64,000 nt of DNA from Dryomyza anilis (GCA_951804985.1 OX638131.1:43189121-43253120); one strand, 5' to 3'. Shown: positions 20,393 to 31,390, counted from the stretch's first letter. Made by a program: numbers and translations. The notes: generated by a model from the letters alone, not told the origin.

Positions 20393-21270
20393 CTACCGAC
20401 AGCCGCAGCCGACCACCGTCATGTCCTGATAGTTCTTCAGCACAACTGTGTTTTGGTCATTGAGATAGAGCATCGATATGCCGGTCAGCTGTGTGGGCAC
20501 ACAACACGCCTTTGGTACCTTCCCTGGGTTCAGATTATTGACTAAGGTCTGCACGACCGCGTGGTTCGTCGAGTTCAGATGCTCCGCCAGCGGAAACGGA
20601 CACTTTCCTTGACAGTAGTAAGCATCGTAGCCGGGTGGCGCTACGATCCAATCACTCCAGCCCACTTCCGAGAAGTCCACGTACAGCGACTGCCGGCGGC
20701 AGATCTCCTCATGGTTTTTCCTGCGGTGCGGCCGGTGTGAGCGACCGGCGCGCTTCGAACGCGTGCTCACGTCGCGAATGGAGCGCGACTTGTGCCGTCC
20801 GTCGTCGGTGTAGGTGAAGAGTAGTGGCTGCTTGTGTGACCAATCGTCGTGCGTCTCGTCCGCGCTGCGGCGCAGTCGCACATGATGATGTGGGGCCGGC
20901 TTGAGCGCGCGGAATGTTCGCACCTCGATGAGCAGGCCGTAGTTCTTCTTCGGTGTGTCCAGCCACCGATCGACTGCCGGTTGCACGTCCAGGCTGACGG
21001 TGTCAGTGCTGTTCAGACGTATCGTTTTGTTGTCCAACAGCAAATATGTGGGCTCCCGCTTTCCACGAATGCCGACGCGCGTGATGTCGTAGACGAGGAT
21101 CTGGTAGCGGGTGCGGTTGGCCATGTGCGGATTCCACGCCGCATGACTGATGACGTCGCGCGACAATTGCAGTTCCGCCGCCTTTAGCTTCTCGTCCGAC
21201 GGTATGCTCTTGGTGTCGAACTGCAGACGAAATCTGTGATGGTGTGGGAATCGATCGTCTATTTTACTAT
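20393..21270 (-). CDS. dpp: Decapentaplegic (Dpp) BMP-type ligand, coding exon 2 (C-terminal half)
   Basis: Second coding exon, residues 304-595, ending in TAG at 20393-20395. The acceptor is TTCCACTTCCAG at 21271-21272, and the split codon G|AT rebuilds the conserved [14 protein letters not shown]. It encodes the rest of the TGF-beta propeptide domain, with N-glycosylation sites ANRT and LNST. Furin-type sites are RLRR (435-438), RSIR (466-469) and RSKR (474-477). Then comes the mature ligand, whose cystine knot begins at Cys494: seven cysteines in the pattern C..YYCQGKC..KACC..GCGCR, with [14 protein letters not shown] conserved. The secreted dimer signals through Thickveins/Saxophone and Punt receptors to Mad. 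The mature domain is nearly identical to D. melanogaster Dpp. No frameshift or stop is seen. Confidence 0.98.
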
Positions 21271-22088
21271 CTGGAAGTGGAAGAGAGAGAAAAGAGCATT
21301 GGTCAGCATTTCTTCGGTACAAAGTAGTTGTTTTGAGAGTACGGGTCTAGTCTACAGTAGGCGTCATGTAAGCCGCATTAAATCCTCTTAAGGGATGTGA
21401 CACGAGCGAAACCTAGTGATCTTGTCGTCACCTCTAAGTCAGCTAAATTGTACGGCTGGCGCCTACAAAAACAGTATTTACGAGTGCACGATCACCATGA
21501 TCATAAAATGCATATCCTTCTCCAAGGAATTTTGGTCAGAGCCAATACCCATAGGAAGAAAACAAATTTCTTTATTTTAATTGCAACCACTTGAGTGCGA
21601 ACAAAAGAATCGTAAAACGGTTTAGGCACGGGAAATGAACCTGTCTTAGCGCAGGCTTAATCAGCTCTATGCCGACGGACAAACACAAGTAATACCCAGT
21701 TCTAAGACGCCATGTAAATTAGTTGTAACAGCTATTTTTATAGTGTATCTTAACCATTGTATTCGATAATGACGTTTAGCACATGCATTAAAGATCTCGC
21801 AGAATTCTCGTGAATTGTTTTCAAGGTCACGATCAGGCTAACATTGCCGCTAGGTAAGGCCACCAATGCTTTTGCATGCATGGTGTCCTTTTTCTCAACG
21901 ATCGTTGTGTAGATTTTAGTGAAGAAGATCTATTCAGCCCTACACCACGTTAATGATGATTAAATTTGCATTTGCGCTTAAGCGATATTGAAAAAAGGTC
22001 GATGACACAAATTCCAGAGAATTTTCTATATCATAACTACTTCACATTATATATTAATAAATAATACTGTTTTCTCAGCAAAACTTAC
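21271..22088 (-). other. dpp intron between the two coding exons
   Basis: An 818-bp phase-1 intron. The donor is CAAG|GTAAGTTTTG (22089/22088) and the acceptor is CCACTTCCAG|ATAG (21271/21270). Its position matches the intron between the two coding exons of Drosophila dpp, after FTHK/FTHQ. Reading through the donor would add only GKFC before a stop. No other gene is recognised inside it. Confidence 0.95.
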
Positions 22089-22998
22089 CTTGATGTGTAA
22101 AACTGCGTACGGTGTTCGCTGATTTTGTTAACAATCCAGGTTTCGGTATGTTTACCGAGTCGATTTCGTGTCCCATAATTTGGGCATACAACTGCTTCAT
22201 TGCTTCTGGAATGATGATTTTGGAACGATCTATTTTTGGTGGCCTCTTCATGTTGAATAATGATAGCAGGCTATTCTCGATTTGGACTAGTGTTGATGGA
22301 TCTGGTTGAAGTTTTTCGCTAATAGTCTCTTTATTACTAAATGATTCGTCGTCGTCATCGTCATGTAATGAGTCACTGTCAACACCATCAGCATCATCGT
22401 GGTGATGGTCTTCATGATCCTCCTGTTCATCATGCTGTTGGTGGCGGTCATGTGAGTCATGGGAATTACTTTCTTCCACGGCCATTACTGGTTTCAATTG
22501 TACTTCCTCTGGTGACGATTCAGATTTTTCCGTTTCTTGCTTATGATTGTTTTCAATATTTTCTAATTGGTCTACTTCAGTTTTTGTTCTGAGGTTTTCC
22601 ACACTTGGATGAATTGGGTTGGCGGCACCCTCCGTTTCTTCGATATTATTAATTTGTATAATTAAATTATCGTCACTTATATTACTTGAATAATTATCAC
22701 TATCACTGTTTTCATATAAAAATGTTTTGGCTAATGACGATGATGTTGATTTGGATGATGATTTCGATTTGGATGATGATTTCGATTTGGATGATGATTT
22801 CGATTTTGTTTTTGATTTCAATGTCGATGATATATCTCCGATCACTGGATTCGCTTGATGTGGTGTCAATGCTAATGTGGTTGTAGATCTCATTGATATC
22901 GCTGTGATGAATCTCGATGATAAATCCTCGGTGCTAGCAACTTGAACGATCGGTTTAAAAGTCGCCAGCACTGCGAGGAGTAGAAGCCATGCGCGCAT
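22089..22998 (-). CDS. dpp: Decapentaplegic (Dpp), coding exon 1 (signal peptide and prodomain)
   Basis: First coding exon, residues 1-303 plus one base of codon 304. I start at the ATG at 22996-22998 because it gives [14 protein letters not shown], the same signal peptide start as Drosophila Dpp, followed by [11 protein letters not shown]. The upstream in-frame TTG is not a credible start. The middle of the prodomain is poorly conserved and of low complexity: a KSKSSS repeat at about residues 62-82, then an acidic/histidine-rich stretch ([20 protein letters not shown]). The conserved part resumes at [20 protein letters not shown], then [18 protein letters not shown] and [20 protein letters not shown]. 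The exon ends in phase 1 at the donor GTAAGT. The joined gene gives 595 residues. Confidence 0.97.
22742..22812. repeat. 18-bp tandem repeat inside dpp coding exon 1
   Basis: Plus-strand unit GATTTGGATGATGATTTC, just over three copies. On the coding strand it encodes the six-residue repeat KSKSSS. It keeps the frame because the unit is a multiple of three. The tract lies in the variable prodomain and is probably length-polymorphic. Confidence 0.85.
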
Positions 22999-23013
22999 GG
23001 TCGCTTGCAACTC
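22999..23013 (-). other. dpp 5' UTR stub and 3' splice site
   Basis: Minus-strand TTTTTGTATCGTTTCAG is followed by only AGTTGCAAGCGACC before the ATG (AG at 23014-23013, exon from 23012). Drosophila dpp likewise has alternative noncoding 5' exons spliced onto a common coding exon just upstream of the ATG. Confidence 0.75.
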
Positions 23014-23095
23014 TGAAACGATACAAAAACATTGAAAATGTTAAACACTGGTTAAAGGGTTAAAAACTCAAATTAGTCAGAATAAGATCACTGTG

Positions 23096-23192
23096 CACGA
23101 GAGCGCGCTCTCACTCTCTCTCTTGCTCTACGTGATAATGTGCGTGGGAGTGAGATAGCATCAATATATATGTACACTTGTTAGAGAGAGCA
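23096..23192. promoter_or_regulatory. GAGA-type (CT)n tracts just upstream of the dpp coding exon
   Basis: GAGAGCGCGCTCTCACTCTC and the following CTCTCTTGCTC (about 23100-23128), plus TTAGAGAGAGCAC near 23180, are GAGA-factor/CLAMP-type sites. GAGAGCGCGCTCTC is a perfect palindrome. A TATATAG lies at about 23197. It may be an internal promoter or a chromatin-opening element. Confidence 0.4.
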
Positions 23193-23383
23193 CACTATAT
23201 AGGTAAAGAATTATTGCTCACATTTTTGCGCTCTGCAGAGAATTAAACTCATTAAAGGGTTAGTTACTCTATCGTGCCGAGTCTTCTCTAAAAACAAAAA
23301 TCAGAAACTCTGGAGAGTGCCTGCGTGTGTGCGTGCAGGAGAGGATGCAGTGCTCGAGTGTGCGTTCATTCGTTAGAATATTC

Positions 23384-25013
23384 GGAAAACCCCGTGACAG
23401 TCTCAATCAGCATCACTAAAGCACCAGCCAACGCAACCCTCAATATTGCATTGCTCTCCCTGTTTCAGTCGGCACTACCTGATACATCCATGGGATGCAC
23501 TTGCGCGATGTCGTGCAGGTACAGAGACCCGGGCAATCTGTGCGAGTGTGAGTGTTTATTGAGCCTCATCAAGTTTTGTTCTAAATCTCTCTCGGTTAAG
23601 GATACGATTTATGCTTGAGTAATTGCAGGTAGCCGCAGTTATTAATTCTAGGGATTAACTAGGACACAACACTATAAAACATATATGGTATTTTGTTTAT
23701 TACTATTATTTTGCATTAATATGGGTGCAGTACGTGCGACTCAGAATGCATTGTTCTAGAAGAGTCAATATCAAATATTTGGACGAGTGTTATATCATTT
23801 TTGATGATGATCAACGCAAGTATTTGATTTAGCCACAAAGTTCGTAAATTAATAAACGATTGCATAATATATATCCGTTTATAATTATGCGGTACAAACA
23901 ACGAAACATTAAATAGAGAAGCCATTTCCTGAGAGCCTTCTTCGTTACTTAGAACCTACTTTCAAGCAAACTCTATGAACGAGAGCGAAGATTTTGATGT
24001 AACCTACATTCGAAGTTTCCTTTTTTTTACAATTACTGATTTATTACGAAGAAAATACTCTTCGTGTATATGATGTACCAAGCATTAGCCTAATTGTTCC
24101 TATTACTAAATCACTAAAACAAACTAAACAATCAAATTAAGTAACGTTGAAATATCCACTTATCGCATATCGCATATTTACATCAGTGTTACAAAATGTT
24201 TTTCCCCCTCCAGTTCTTGATTTCTCACAATTAGTTACTCTTTAAAATTGGTGTACATCGGTCGATCACTATGCAACTGTTTGGTATGCGGAACCCATAT
24301 CAAATCTAAGTACAATCTTGTTCTTCAAGCCATTAAATCTCTCTTGGAATCAAATCAAAGCAACCGTGCGTGCGTGAGTGGTACCTTTTTCCAAACACTA
24401 TCGTACAAAAAATGTATATTAGAAAATTATTGAATTGGTTATTTTTTTTAGTATTTGGTAATAAATTTCCCTGGCGGATGCTTAGAGCTCTAGATGAGAC
24501 TCAGAGATAGAGCCGTCGAGCCCATGAACGCATGCATGTTGTGTGAAGACGACAAAATCTACATCAAATTGCGGCATGTTTTTCACATAAAGATTAAAAT
24601 CTAATCAACATTATTGTTAAATATTTTTAAGTTCAAATTATCTTGGCACACGCGGGGGGTGACGCATCGCAAGGTTTAGGTACACATACTACATGCTCGT
24701 TCCGACGTTTCGAAAAGAAAATCGATGATTTCGATAAGAAGTGTATATTGGGTTAGCCAGACAACTAAGTGGCGGACGGATACCTACTTGATAGATCTAT
24801 TGTTTGTACTCTGACGTCTCTTATTGGTATCTCTGGTATGCTGAAATAAGTGGGATTTTCCATGACATACTTGAATTGCAGGTTTATTATGGCTCATCCG
24901 GTGCAGGCGAAAATTTTGCCTGCTCCTAGCTCGAGCAATTTGGCACTAAAGCAGTTCACAACTAGTTGGGGTTTTCCACAGCCGGTCAGGCCGAATCGGT
25001 AACGCACTACCTG
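23384..25013. promoter_or_regulatory. Candidate early-embryo dpp enhancer and ventral-repression region
   Basis: Zelda sites: CAGGTAG at 23475-23481 (minus), 23626-23632 (plus) and 25007-25013 (minus), plus the variant CAGGTAC at 23516-23522. Dorsal sites: GGGATTTTCCA at 24852-24862 and GGGTTTTCCA at 24969-24978, both full consensus, plus GGGTTTTCCG (minus) ending at 23384, one mismatch. Two Dorsal sites and one Zelda site fall within 162 bp. Drosophila dpp is activated across the early embryo and repressed ventrally by Dorsal through intronic silencer elements, so location and motif content both fit. Confidence 0.6.
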
Positions 25014-26981
25014 TTACCGTTATGTTGAGTAAGAAGCATACATATTAACGAGGTGCATAAAAAGCAGTCTCTATTCAAGTTTAAAATGGAAATACCACGC
25101 GCGTGTATTAAACGACATTGAGAATATTTCATAATTCGGAAATACGCGTGTATTTCACTTTCTATACAAAGTGCCAAATAATAATTGCAAAAGTATTCAA
25201 AATATTTACACAAGCCCAAGCAAGAATCCAGCTAGCTAAATTATTTAAAACTTTTCAAGTATCGTTAACGATAGTCCAAACTATTGCCCAAGATAAAACA
25301 TTTTTGGCTGGCGCACGTATCGGCATCGATCGAACCCACGTCGTGCGCAGAAACAGAAAAATTATATTTTATAGCATTTCTCCGACATATGTATAAAGAA
25401 GAAAGAATGAGTGCGAAAATAATAGAATTATTAAAACATGGCGATAGCAAAGTAATAATAGAGACAAGCTCCAGATATAAGTGTTGAACTTCGCGAACAA
25501 TTTTATTTGAGAACAATAAAAACGATTTTAGGAAACTTCTCGGAACTTCTCTAGGGTGTCGCATACAATATTGCCACAATTTCACACATTTTAGTGGAAT
25601 ATATAACGCTGTACATCACGTAATTTTGTAGTTTTTCTTTTTTTTTATTATTGAATTGAACAACGATAAGAGGTACCTCTTACAGCACACACACAGCGGT
25701 TTGAAGGTGAGAAGTAAGACATTGTGAGATATAGTGCGGGATAATGGTATAAATCATTTACAAATATGTTTACCGTTATGTGGGTAGGCACTACTCAAGG
25801 GTGCTACAGTCACTCATACAGGTGTTCTGTCGTTCACACGTAACAGATCGATTCAATATCGTAGATATTATCGGCGCAAAGTGAAAAACATATGTGAAAC
25901 TAATCTGTGGTAAGTAAGATACTTGTTATCTTAAGATATTTTACATAACTACCAACAGAATTCTTATGCATTACAATATAGCAGTCAATGTCAATAATGT
26001 ACACCCCCAAATTATGCAGTTTAATCAAAAAATGTGTTAAAAAAGAACACCTAAATCTTTTAAATACATTCTCCATTTTATCTTAAGTCATTTCTAAATA
26101 TTGAGTGAGTAGAAAATCTGGATTGATTAATTAAATTAGAAAAAAATATATTTTCAAAAATGATTTCCAATAAATTATTTTGTTTATTTAGGTTTAATAT
26201 TTATATATTATGTTTGATCCCCCCCAATGTTAATAACATTGAAACAATTTTTGCTGAGACATATGAAAATGTAAATGGAAACTACAACAAGCCAATATAG
26301 AGTTCAAAATGATGTGAAGACTAATACAAAAAAAAAACAAACTTTAATTAAAGAATTAGCAAATTTGAAATGAAATTCAATAGTACTACATGTTCGAAGT
26401 TAAGTATTTGTGTTTCAGCAAATAATTTAAACATGAGACCGTTTTTTTTTCTTTTTTAAGACAGTCCCAAAATGTTGGTTTAATTGTCAGCTGGTTGGTA
26501 TGCCAGAAATTTGATTTAATTCCAAACAATCGAAAATGCTGACCAAACAAACTAGAAAATCGAATTGAAACCAATGTGGTAAATAAACTACAATCGGTTC
26601 TAAACAATTGATGATCAGCTTTAGATATTGTATTGCTTTAGGTTTAGTTTTTGAGACACATTTTCATTTTAAACTTAGTTTAAACCTAATGCCATTTCTT
26701 TTAGAGTCAACATATTTTAAAAATGCCACATTACCAGACAGCTAATTGCCTTTCTGTCTGTAAAATTTAATGATATTCTGCCGTTTTGATTAGAAAATAT
26801 AAACGTTTTAAAACTGCGTAAAAGTTTAAACTAAGTTTTAAACTTGCACTGAATAACTGGAACTCAGTGAGATATATAGACGAAATCGATGCAATATTAA
26901 TAATAAAGAGACTCCATTACAGAGCTATACTCAATTTTTAATTATTTCTAATCGTAATAAATATGTTTTATTAAGATTCTC

Positions 26982-27202
26982 TATACTCAGAACAAAGCTA
27001 CAATTCAATTAATTGTTTTTACTATTGAAATTAGTCAATATGATTAACTATTAATATAATTTGTAAATCCCATTCATATTAAAAAATACTATACAAATAT
27101 TTTTGAGTTTGTATGAAAATATTTATTTTTTGTATAGTATCAAATCAAAAACTATCGTATTGAAAATTTTTCATAGGATTTTAGGAGATTTTTTCTGAGT
27201 AT
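26982..27202. mobile_element. MITE-like element, family M, diverged
   Basis: Left end TATACTCAGAACAAAG and right end GATTTTTTCTGAGTATA are inverted. Internal family words are present (ATTGAAATTAGTCAATATGA and TTTTTTGTATAGTATCAAAT). About 220 bp, noncoding. Confidence 0.65.
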
Positions 27203-27423
27203 AGTATTTGCTTACGATTTGAAATATATCATGATAATCATATTGTCGGTGATACTGCAAATCCGCCTATCTACATTTTTTAATACCTCTTACAAAATAA
27301 ATTTTACAAAAAAAACAAAACTAATTTGAGTCTCAATTTTGAGCTTACTTCATACAAAATTCAACGTAATTTTCACATGCAGTTAGGCGGTTTGCAGTAT
27401 CGTCGACGATATTTCAAAAATTT

Positions 27424-27770
27424 GAATGGATTTTCTGAGTAGTAGTCATTACAAAGGTAGAGATAACTTTTACTATCTCTACTATGTTCCGAAATCATTG
27501 GTATTTTAATGTTGGAGATCACCTATTCTATCGAGAAATGCAAAATACAGAGTTTGTCGCCTATTTGACCATCTAATAAGGTAAATTTAACCGGGAAATA
27601 TAGAGTAGTATCTTTTCACAATTATATATGAAAAACTCGTTTGGATTCTCCGAGTAGTAGTCATTACAACGGTAGAGATAACTTTTACGGTTCTGCTTTA
27701 AAATATGTTCCGAAATCATTGGTATTTAAATATTGGAGATCACCTATTGTATCGAGAAATGCACTAGTAA
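27424..27770 (+). repeat. Two-copy direct repeat, about 120 bp, 229 bp apart
   Basis: The block TGAGTAGTAGTCATTACAAA then GGTAGAGATAACTTTTAC, ATGTTCCGAAATCATTGGTA and GGAGATCACCTATTSTATCG occurs at about 27436-27540 and again at 27664-27766, with small differences. It adjoins the foldback element and may be part of the same larger element. Confidence 0.7.
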
Positions 27771-27771
27771 G

Positions 27772-28147
27772 GAAGAATTATACCGCGAAATACACTAGCC
27801 CTACAAGAAATTGAACTAGGGTTATGAACGTGATTAGTTTATTGTATTTTTAACTTGCCCCAACCCCCAACAGTTAGATTACTAAAATGATAAGACCATG
27901 ATCATGTCTTTCCTAATAGGGCAAATTTCTGCTAGGGTACCAAAGTTACATGGTCGAATAGATGGAAATGTACTTTTTTTAGCGTAGCAGAAATTTACCC
28001 TATTAGGAAAGACATGATCATGGTCTTATCATGTTGCTAATCTAATTGATGGGGGGTTGAGACAAGTAAAAAACACAATGCACACACCTCGTTCATGCCC
28101 TTAGTTCAATTTCTAGTAGGACTAGTTTATTTCCCGTTATAATTTAT
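27772..28147. mobile_element. Foldback element with about 165-bp inverted arms
   Basis: The left arm starts GAATTATACCGCGAAATACA, and the right arm on the minus strand starts AAATTATAACGGGAAATAAA. Both continue through CTAGAAATTGAACTA-like sequence to a near-identical block: GATAAGACCATGATCATGTC then TTTCCTAATAGGGYAAATTT then CTGCTA. Only about 40 bp separate the arms. A transcript of either strand would form a long hairpin. No coding capacity. Confidence 0.8.
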
Positions 28148-28218
28148 TTTATTAAACTAAATTGCACTGCGTAATTAACCCGAGTAATACTCGAGTTGAA
28201 ACCATTTTCAAAACTCAC

Positions 28219-30950
28219 CTCAGTCTTATAAAGTTTCCTGTGTTTGTCAGTTGATGATTGTTCCGTCGAGCGGCTGTCTCGAACGGTATGCCTCGATGTG
28301 TGTATGTGTTATTGTAAATTGTTTACAAATTACTTAATGAAAATGATCGATGATCAATACAGATGAGTGTACGTAGAGTGTTCCGTGTGAAGGAACGAAC
28401 GTTGTTGGGTCGAATGTCAATAAATGCGACACTTTCTGAGAATCAATATTTGATCGTTGTTTTATGGTAGCGGCTGCTTCCGTTTTTTATTTCTTATTTT
28501 TTTTGTCACTCAATGTGTAAAAATTCAAAAATCACAACGGGGTAAATAACACAAATTTTCACTAGTTTGTTTTCTGTTTTCTTTTTTTTATTTTTCTTTT
28601 CTGTGCAGCCTGTTGCTAGTGCAAATAATGCAAACTGTTCGAGTATGAGAAATGCACATTAAATGTTGCCTTTGGTGGGTTGGGGAGGGGGGTGTTGTGG
28701 TTGTTTAAAATGTTTTACAATTTTCGGCGATAGTTGTAAATGAAGAATATGAGGTTTTTATTAAAAACTTTCCACTTTTTGCTCAACAGTTTTTGTGGTG
28801 TGCGTTGAGGTTGTCGTTGTTGCTGGCGTCTGTTGTGTTGCTGTTGGCGGCGATAACGAGGTTGCTGTTGTCGGGGATGCGTCGTTTTTGGTGGCAAACA
28901 ATTTGGACATTTGACGGAGCTTATTATCGGGTTGAAGGCAAACAGCATCTAGTAGGTGGCAGCGTCTGACGTTAACGGTAACTGGCGTGGTGCAAGGCGT
29001 CGTGTTGGAACGGCGTAACATGACAATCAGCGCACGTCCTATGGCTGTCTGTCCTGCTCGTCCTGCGTTCGAAGTCTAATGGCACTGTCGTTGGGTAAAG
29101 CCTTCCGGACTCTGTGGCATGATCTTCGCTAGTCGCCGATGTTGAATGTTGCCAACGTGGATGGTGGATCAGTGTGGCAGCAACAAACAGCTGGATGTTG
29201 TGGGGCGGTTTCAGCAGCAGCAGCAACGTAATCCAGACTCACTAAAGCAACTACTACGGTTCCGTAGCGCACACGTTGAAAATCCAGTTATTGTTGTTAA
29301 TACGAAAACAAACAACAACAACATTAGCAGTAGCAGTAGCAGTAGCAGCAGCAATGTTCGAATAGCAGCAACAACATTATCTACACACAAAATTCATATA
29401 TAATCGCATGAATTAATAACAACGAAAAAATTAAAACTCGATATTCACACAGGTGTCTCATGTGTGGATCGTGTTGGCCCCGCTCTCCGTGCGCCTCGTT
29501 CCGATCCGCTCTCTTTTACCTCACTTCACTGTATCGTATATCTTACAGATATTTATTTATTTTTCTTGATGTTGTTATTTTTGTTGGATTTTTTCGATTT
29601 TGTAAATTTATTTTGAATGCTTTCTGGTACCAAATTGAAATACAAAAACCCAAATAAAAAAAAAAGAAAAACGCGCGCCGCGTAGCTTTCGACGTTACGT
29701 CGTTTCTGACGTTGTATCGTCGTCGTTGTTTATCGTGACGCGTAACGTGTTTAACGTTTCAATTAGTACATTCCGAAATGTGTTACGATTTTCGGATCTA
29801 TATATCGATCGTTCAGTTATCACAGAGATCACTTTTCCAGAAATTGCTTGTTTAGTTGTTTTTGTTGTTGTTGTTGGTTGGTGTTGTATTTGTTTTCTCA
29901 CTGACACAGTTATCCAAATACCGAACCGATCGACCGCGCTCTGACAATTCGTATTTTGATGATTTGTTGAGTTTTTGTCAGTTTCTCAATTTTTATTTAA
30001 ATTTATCGTTCAAAATTTACACTTGATGTTTTCAGAGTTTTCTATGAGATTTCAATCCAACTCGTCGGATTGCATTCCATTCAAATTGTTTTGCCGAAGT
30101 TGCGAGTTGCTTAATTAGTATGCGTAAGTTGCTCTTGCTTTATTGTTTTAATTTGTGAAGAAATTATTTTTTCAATCAGAATATTTTTTTTCTTTGTAAA
30201 TTAAAAAAAAAAAATCAATGTTAATTTTGAAAACTTTGTTTTTTTTCGAAATATTTTTTTTCTGTTGCTGATCGCTTTCAATATGCAGCAGCGATCTTCA
30301 CAAAATAGATTTAAACTCGATCAGCGCTGTAGAACGACTAACGCCTATCTGTCTACCTGAATCAATAATCCGTTGAATGCGATCGGGCACTCGTTCGTGC
30401 GACTCTGCGATCAGTTCGGTTCGGCTCGCCTGTCTACAGCAGCTACAGAGTAACGTTGTCTCATATGCAGTCGCTACCGCCGCCGCCGTCGTCGTCGGCT
30501 TTGCTGCTGCTGCCGATCGAGCTGTTGCTGGTGCTTTGGCCTTAGCGCCTGCCAGCACCTCTGCGGATAGTGCGTATATGCAGCGCGTCGTGCGCTCTCT
30601 TCACCAGTCTGCGCCGCATCAGCCAACGACATCAATGTCTCTCTCTCGATCAAGCCACTTGAAGACGCCTTGCCTTCACTCTCAGTTCAGACTGCGATCG
30701 TTTGTAGTTGATTGCATGCACATTCTCATCCACGGAATCTGTGTCCGATCGATCGTTCGTTCGTCTGGAATCTTAAACCAGAGGATTCGCTCAAGAGTGT
30801 GTGTTGTTGTTGTTTTTGTTTTAGACGGTACTATATGCCTTGGACGAGTGCCGAGTACTGACGGCATTCGATGATAATTGGTTGTCGTGGAGCAGCACTC
30901 TGCATTGTTTACAATTGCCTCTCAGAGCTAAAACAAGTGCGTTTAGTTAG
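28219..30950 (-). promoter_or_regulatory. Candidate dpp noncoding 5' exon(s) and promoter region
   Basis: The donor ACTGAG|GTGAGTTTT at 28219/28218 would end an exon extending to higher coordinates. The region is GC-richer than its surroundings and has several trinucleotide tracts: GTTGTTGCTG-like at 28800-28870, CAGCAGCAGCAGCAACG at 29213-29230 and AGCAGTAGCAGTAGCAG at 29325-29350. Drosophila dpp has a long embryonic 5' UTR exon. I find no convincing initiator or TATA box that fixes the start. The open frame at 30377-30874 on the other strand is alanine/valine-rich low complexity and is not accepted as a gene. Confidence 0.45.
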
Positions 30951-31020
30951 TCTCTCTCCGTCTAATTTATTATTCGTTCTCGACGCAATTTCTCTCGCTC
31001 TCGCTCTGTCTGTGGCAGAG
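30940..31020. promoter_or_regulatory. CT-rich tract (GAGA-factor type) upstream of the candidate dpp promoter
   Basis: AGTCTCTCTCCGTC and TTTCTCTCGCTCTCGCTCTG lie at about 30946-31010. Such tracts are common at promoters of developmental genes in flies. Function is inferred from motif and position. Confidence 0.35.
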
Positions 31021-31390
31021 TGGGAGATGCAGTGTTAACACCTCGATATTTTGGTGTTATACAAAAATATTAAAAAATTCATTGTTTAGAATTTTTAGTA
31101 AATTCAAAATGTTGCAATTAAGGACGCAGCGTTTTTTATCCGGTACATTTAAATTTAATTCTCAGTTTTAAAGTAAAATAAATCTGAATATTTGAATTAG
31201 CCCATTAATCATTTTATAAGCGCGCTGAAAATGAAGTCTTAATGGAGACCTATTTAAGACAGTTTTCAGAACTCTCCACAATATTACGCACAAAAGAGTC
31301 ATATTGTGTTGAGTTATTTTGGAGCCTAAGGACTCGTAAAAGTAAATGAACTCATAAAATTGACCATACCCTCCAAATATTGGTTCGCTG
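31021..31390. other. Spacer, no gene seen
   Basis: AT-rich and nonrepetitive as far as I can tell. No coding region. Confidence 0.5.

Larger units (their letters stand above)
23014..28218 (-). other. Candidate dpp 5' intron
   Basis: Spans from the acceptor before the ATG to the best nearby minus-strand donor, ACTGAG|GTGAGTTTT at 28219/28218. It contains GAGA-type tracts (23098-23190), a Dorsal/Zelda site cluster (23384-25013), a family-M element, a tandem duplication and a foldback element. No coding exon is recognised. The extent is inferred from splice signals alone. Confidence 0.5.

Noticed and set aside
20849..21187. 112-codon open frame antisense to dpp exon 2
   Set aside because: Shadow of the strongly coding opposite strand; no independent evidence.
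22999..23010. In-frame extension of dpp upstream of MRAW (starting at TTG)
   Set aside because: TTG is not a plausible start here, and the signal peptide beginning [14 protein letters not shown] matches Drosophila Dpp exactly at the ATG.
30377..30874. 165-codon plus-strand open frame, Ala/Val-rich
   Set aside because: Low complexity, no recognised domain, and antisense to the proposed dpp 5' exon. GC-richer DNA here gives long open frames by chance.
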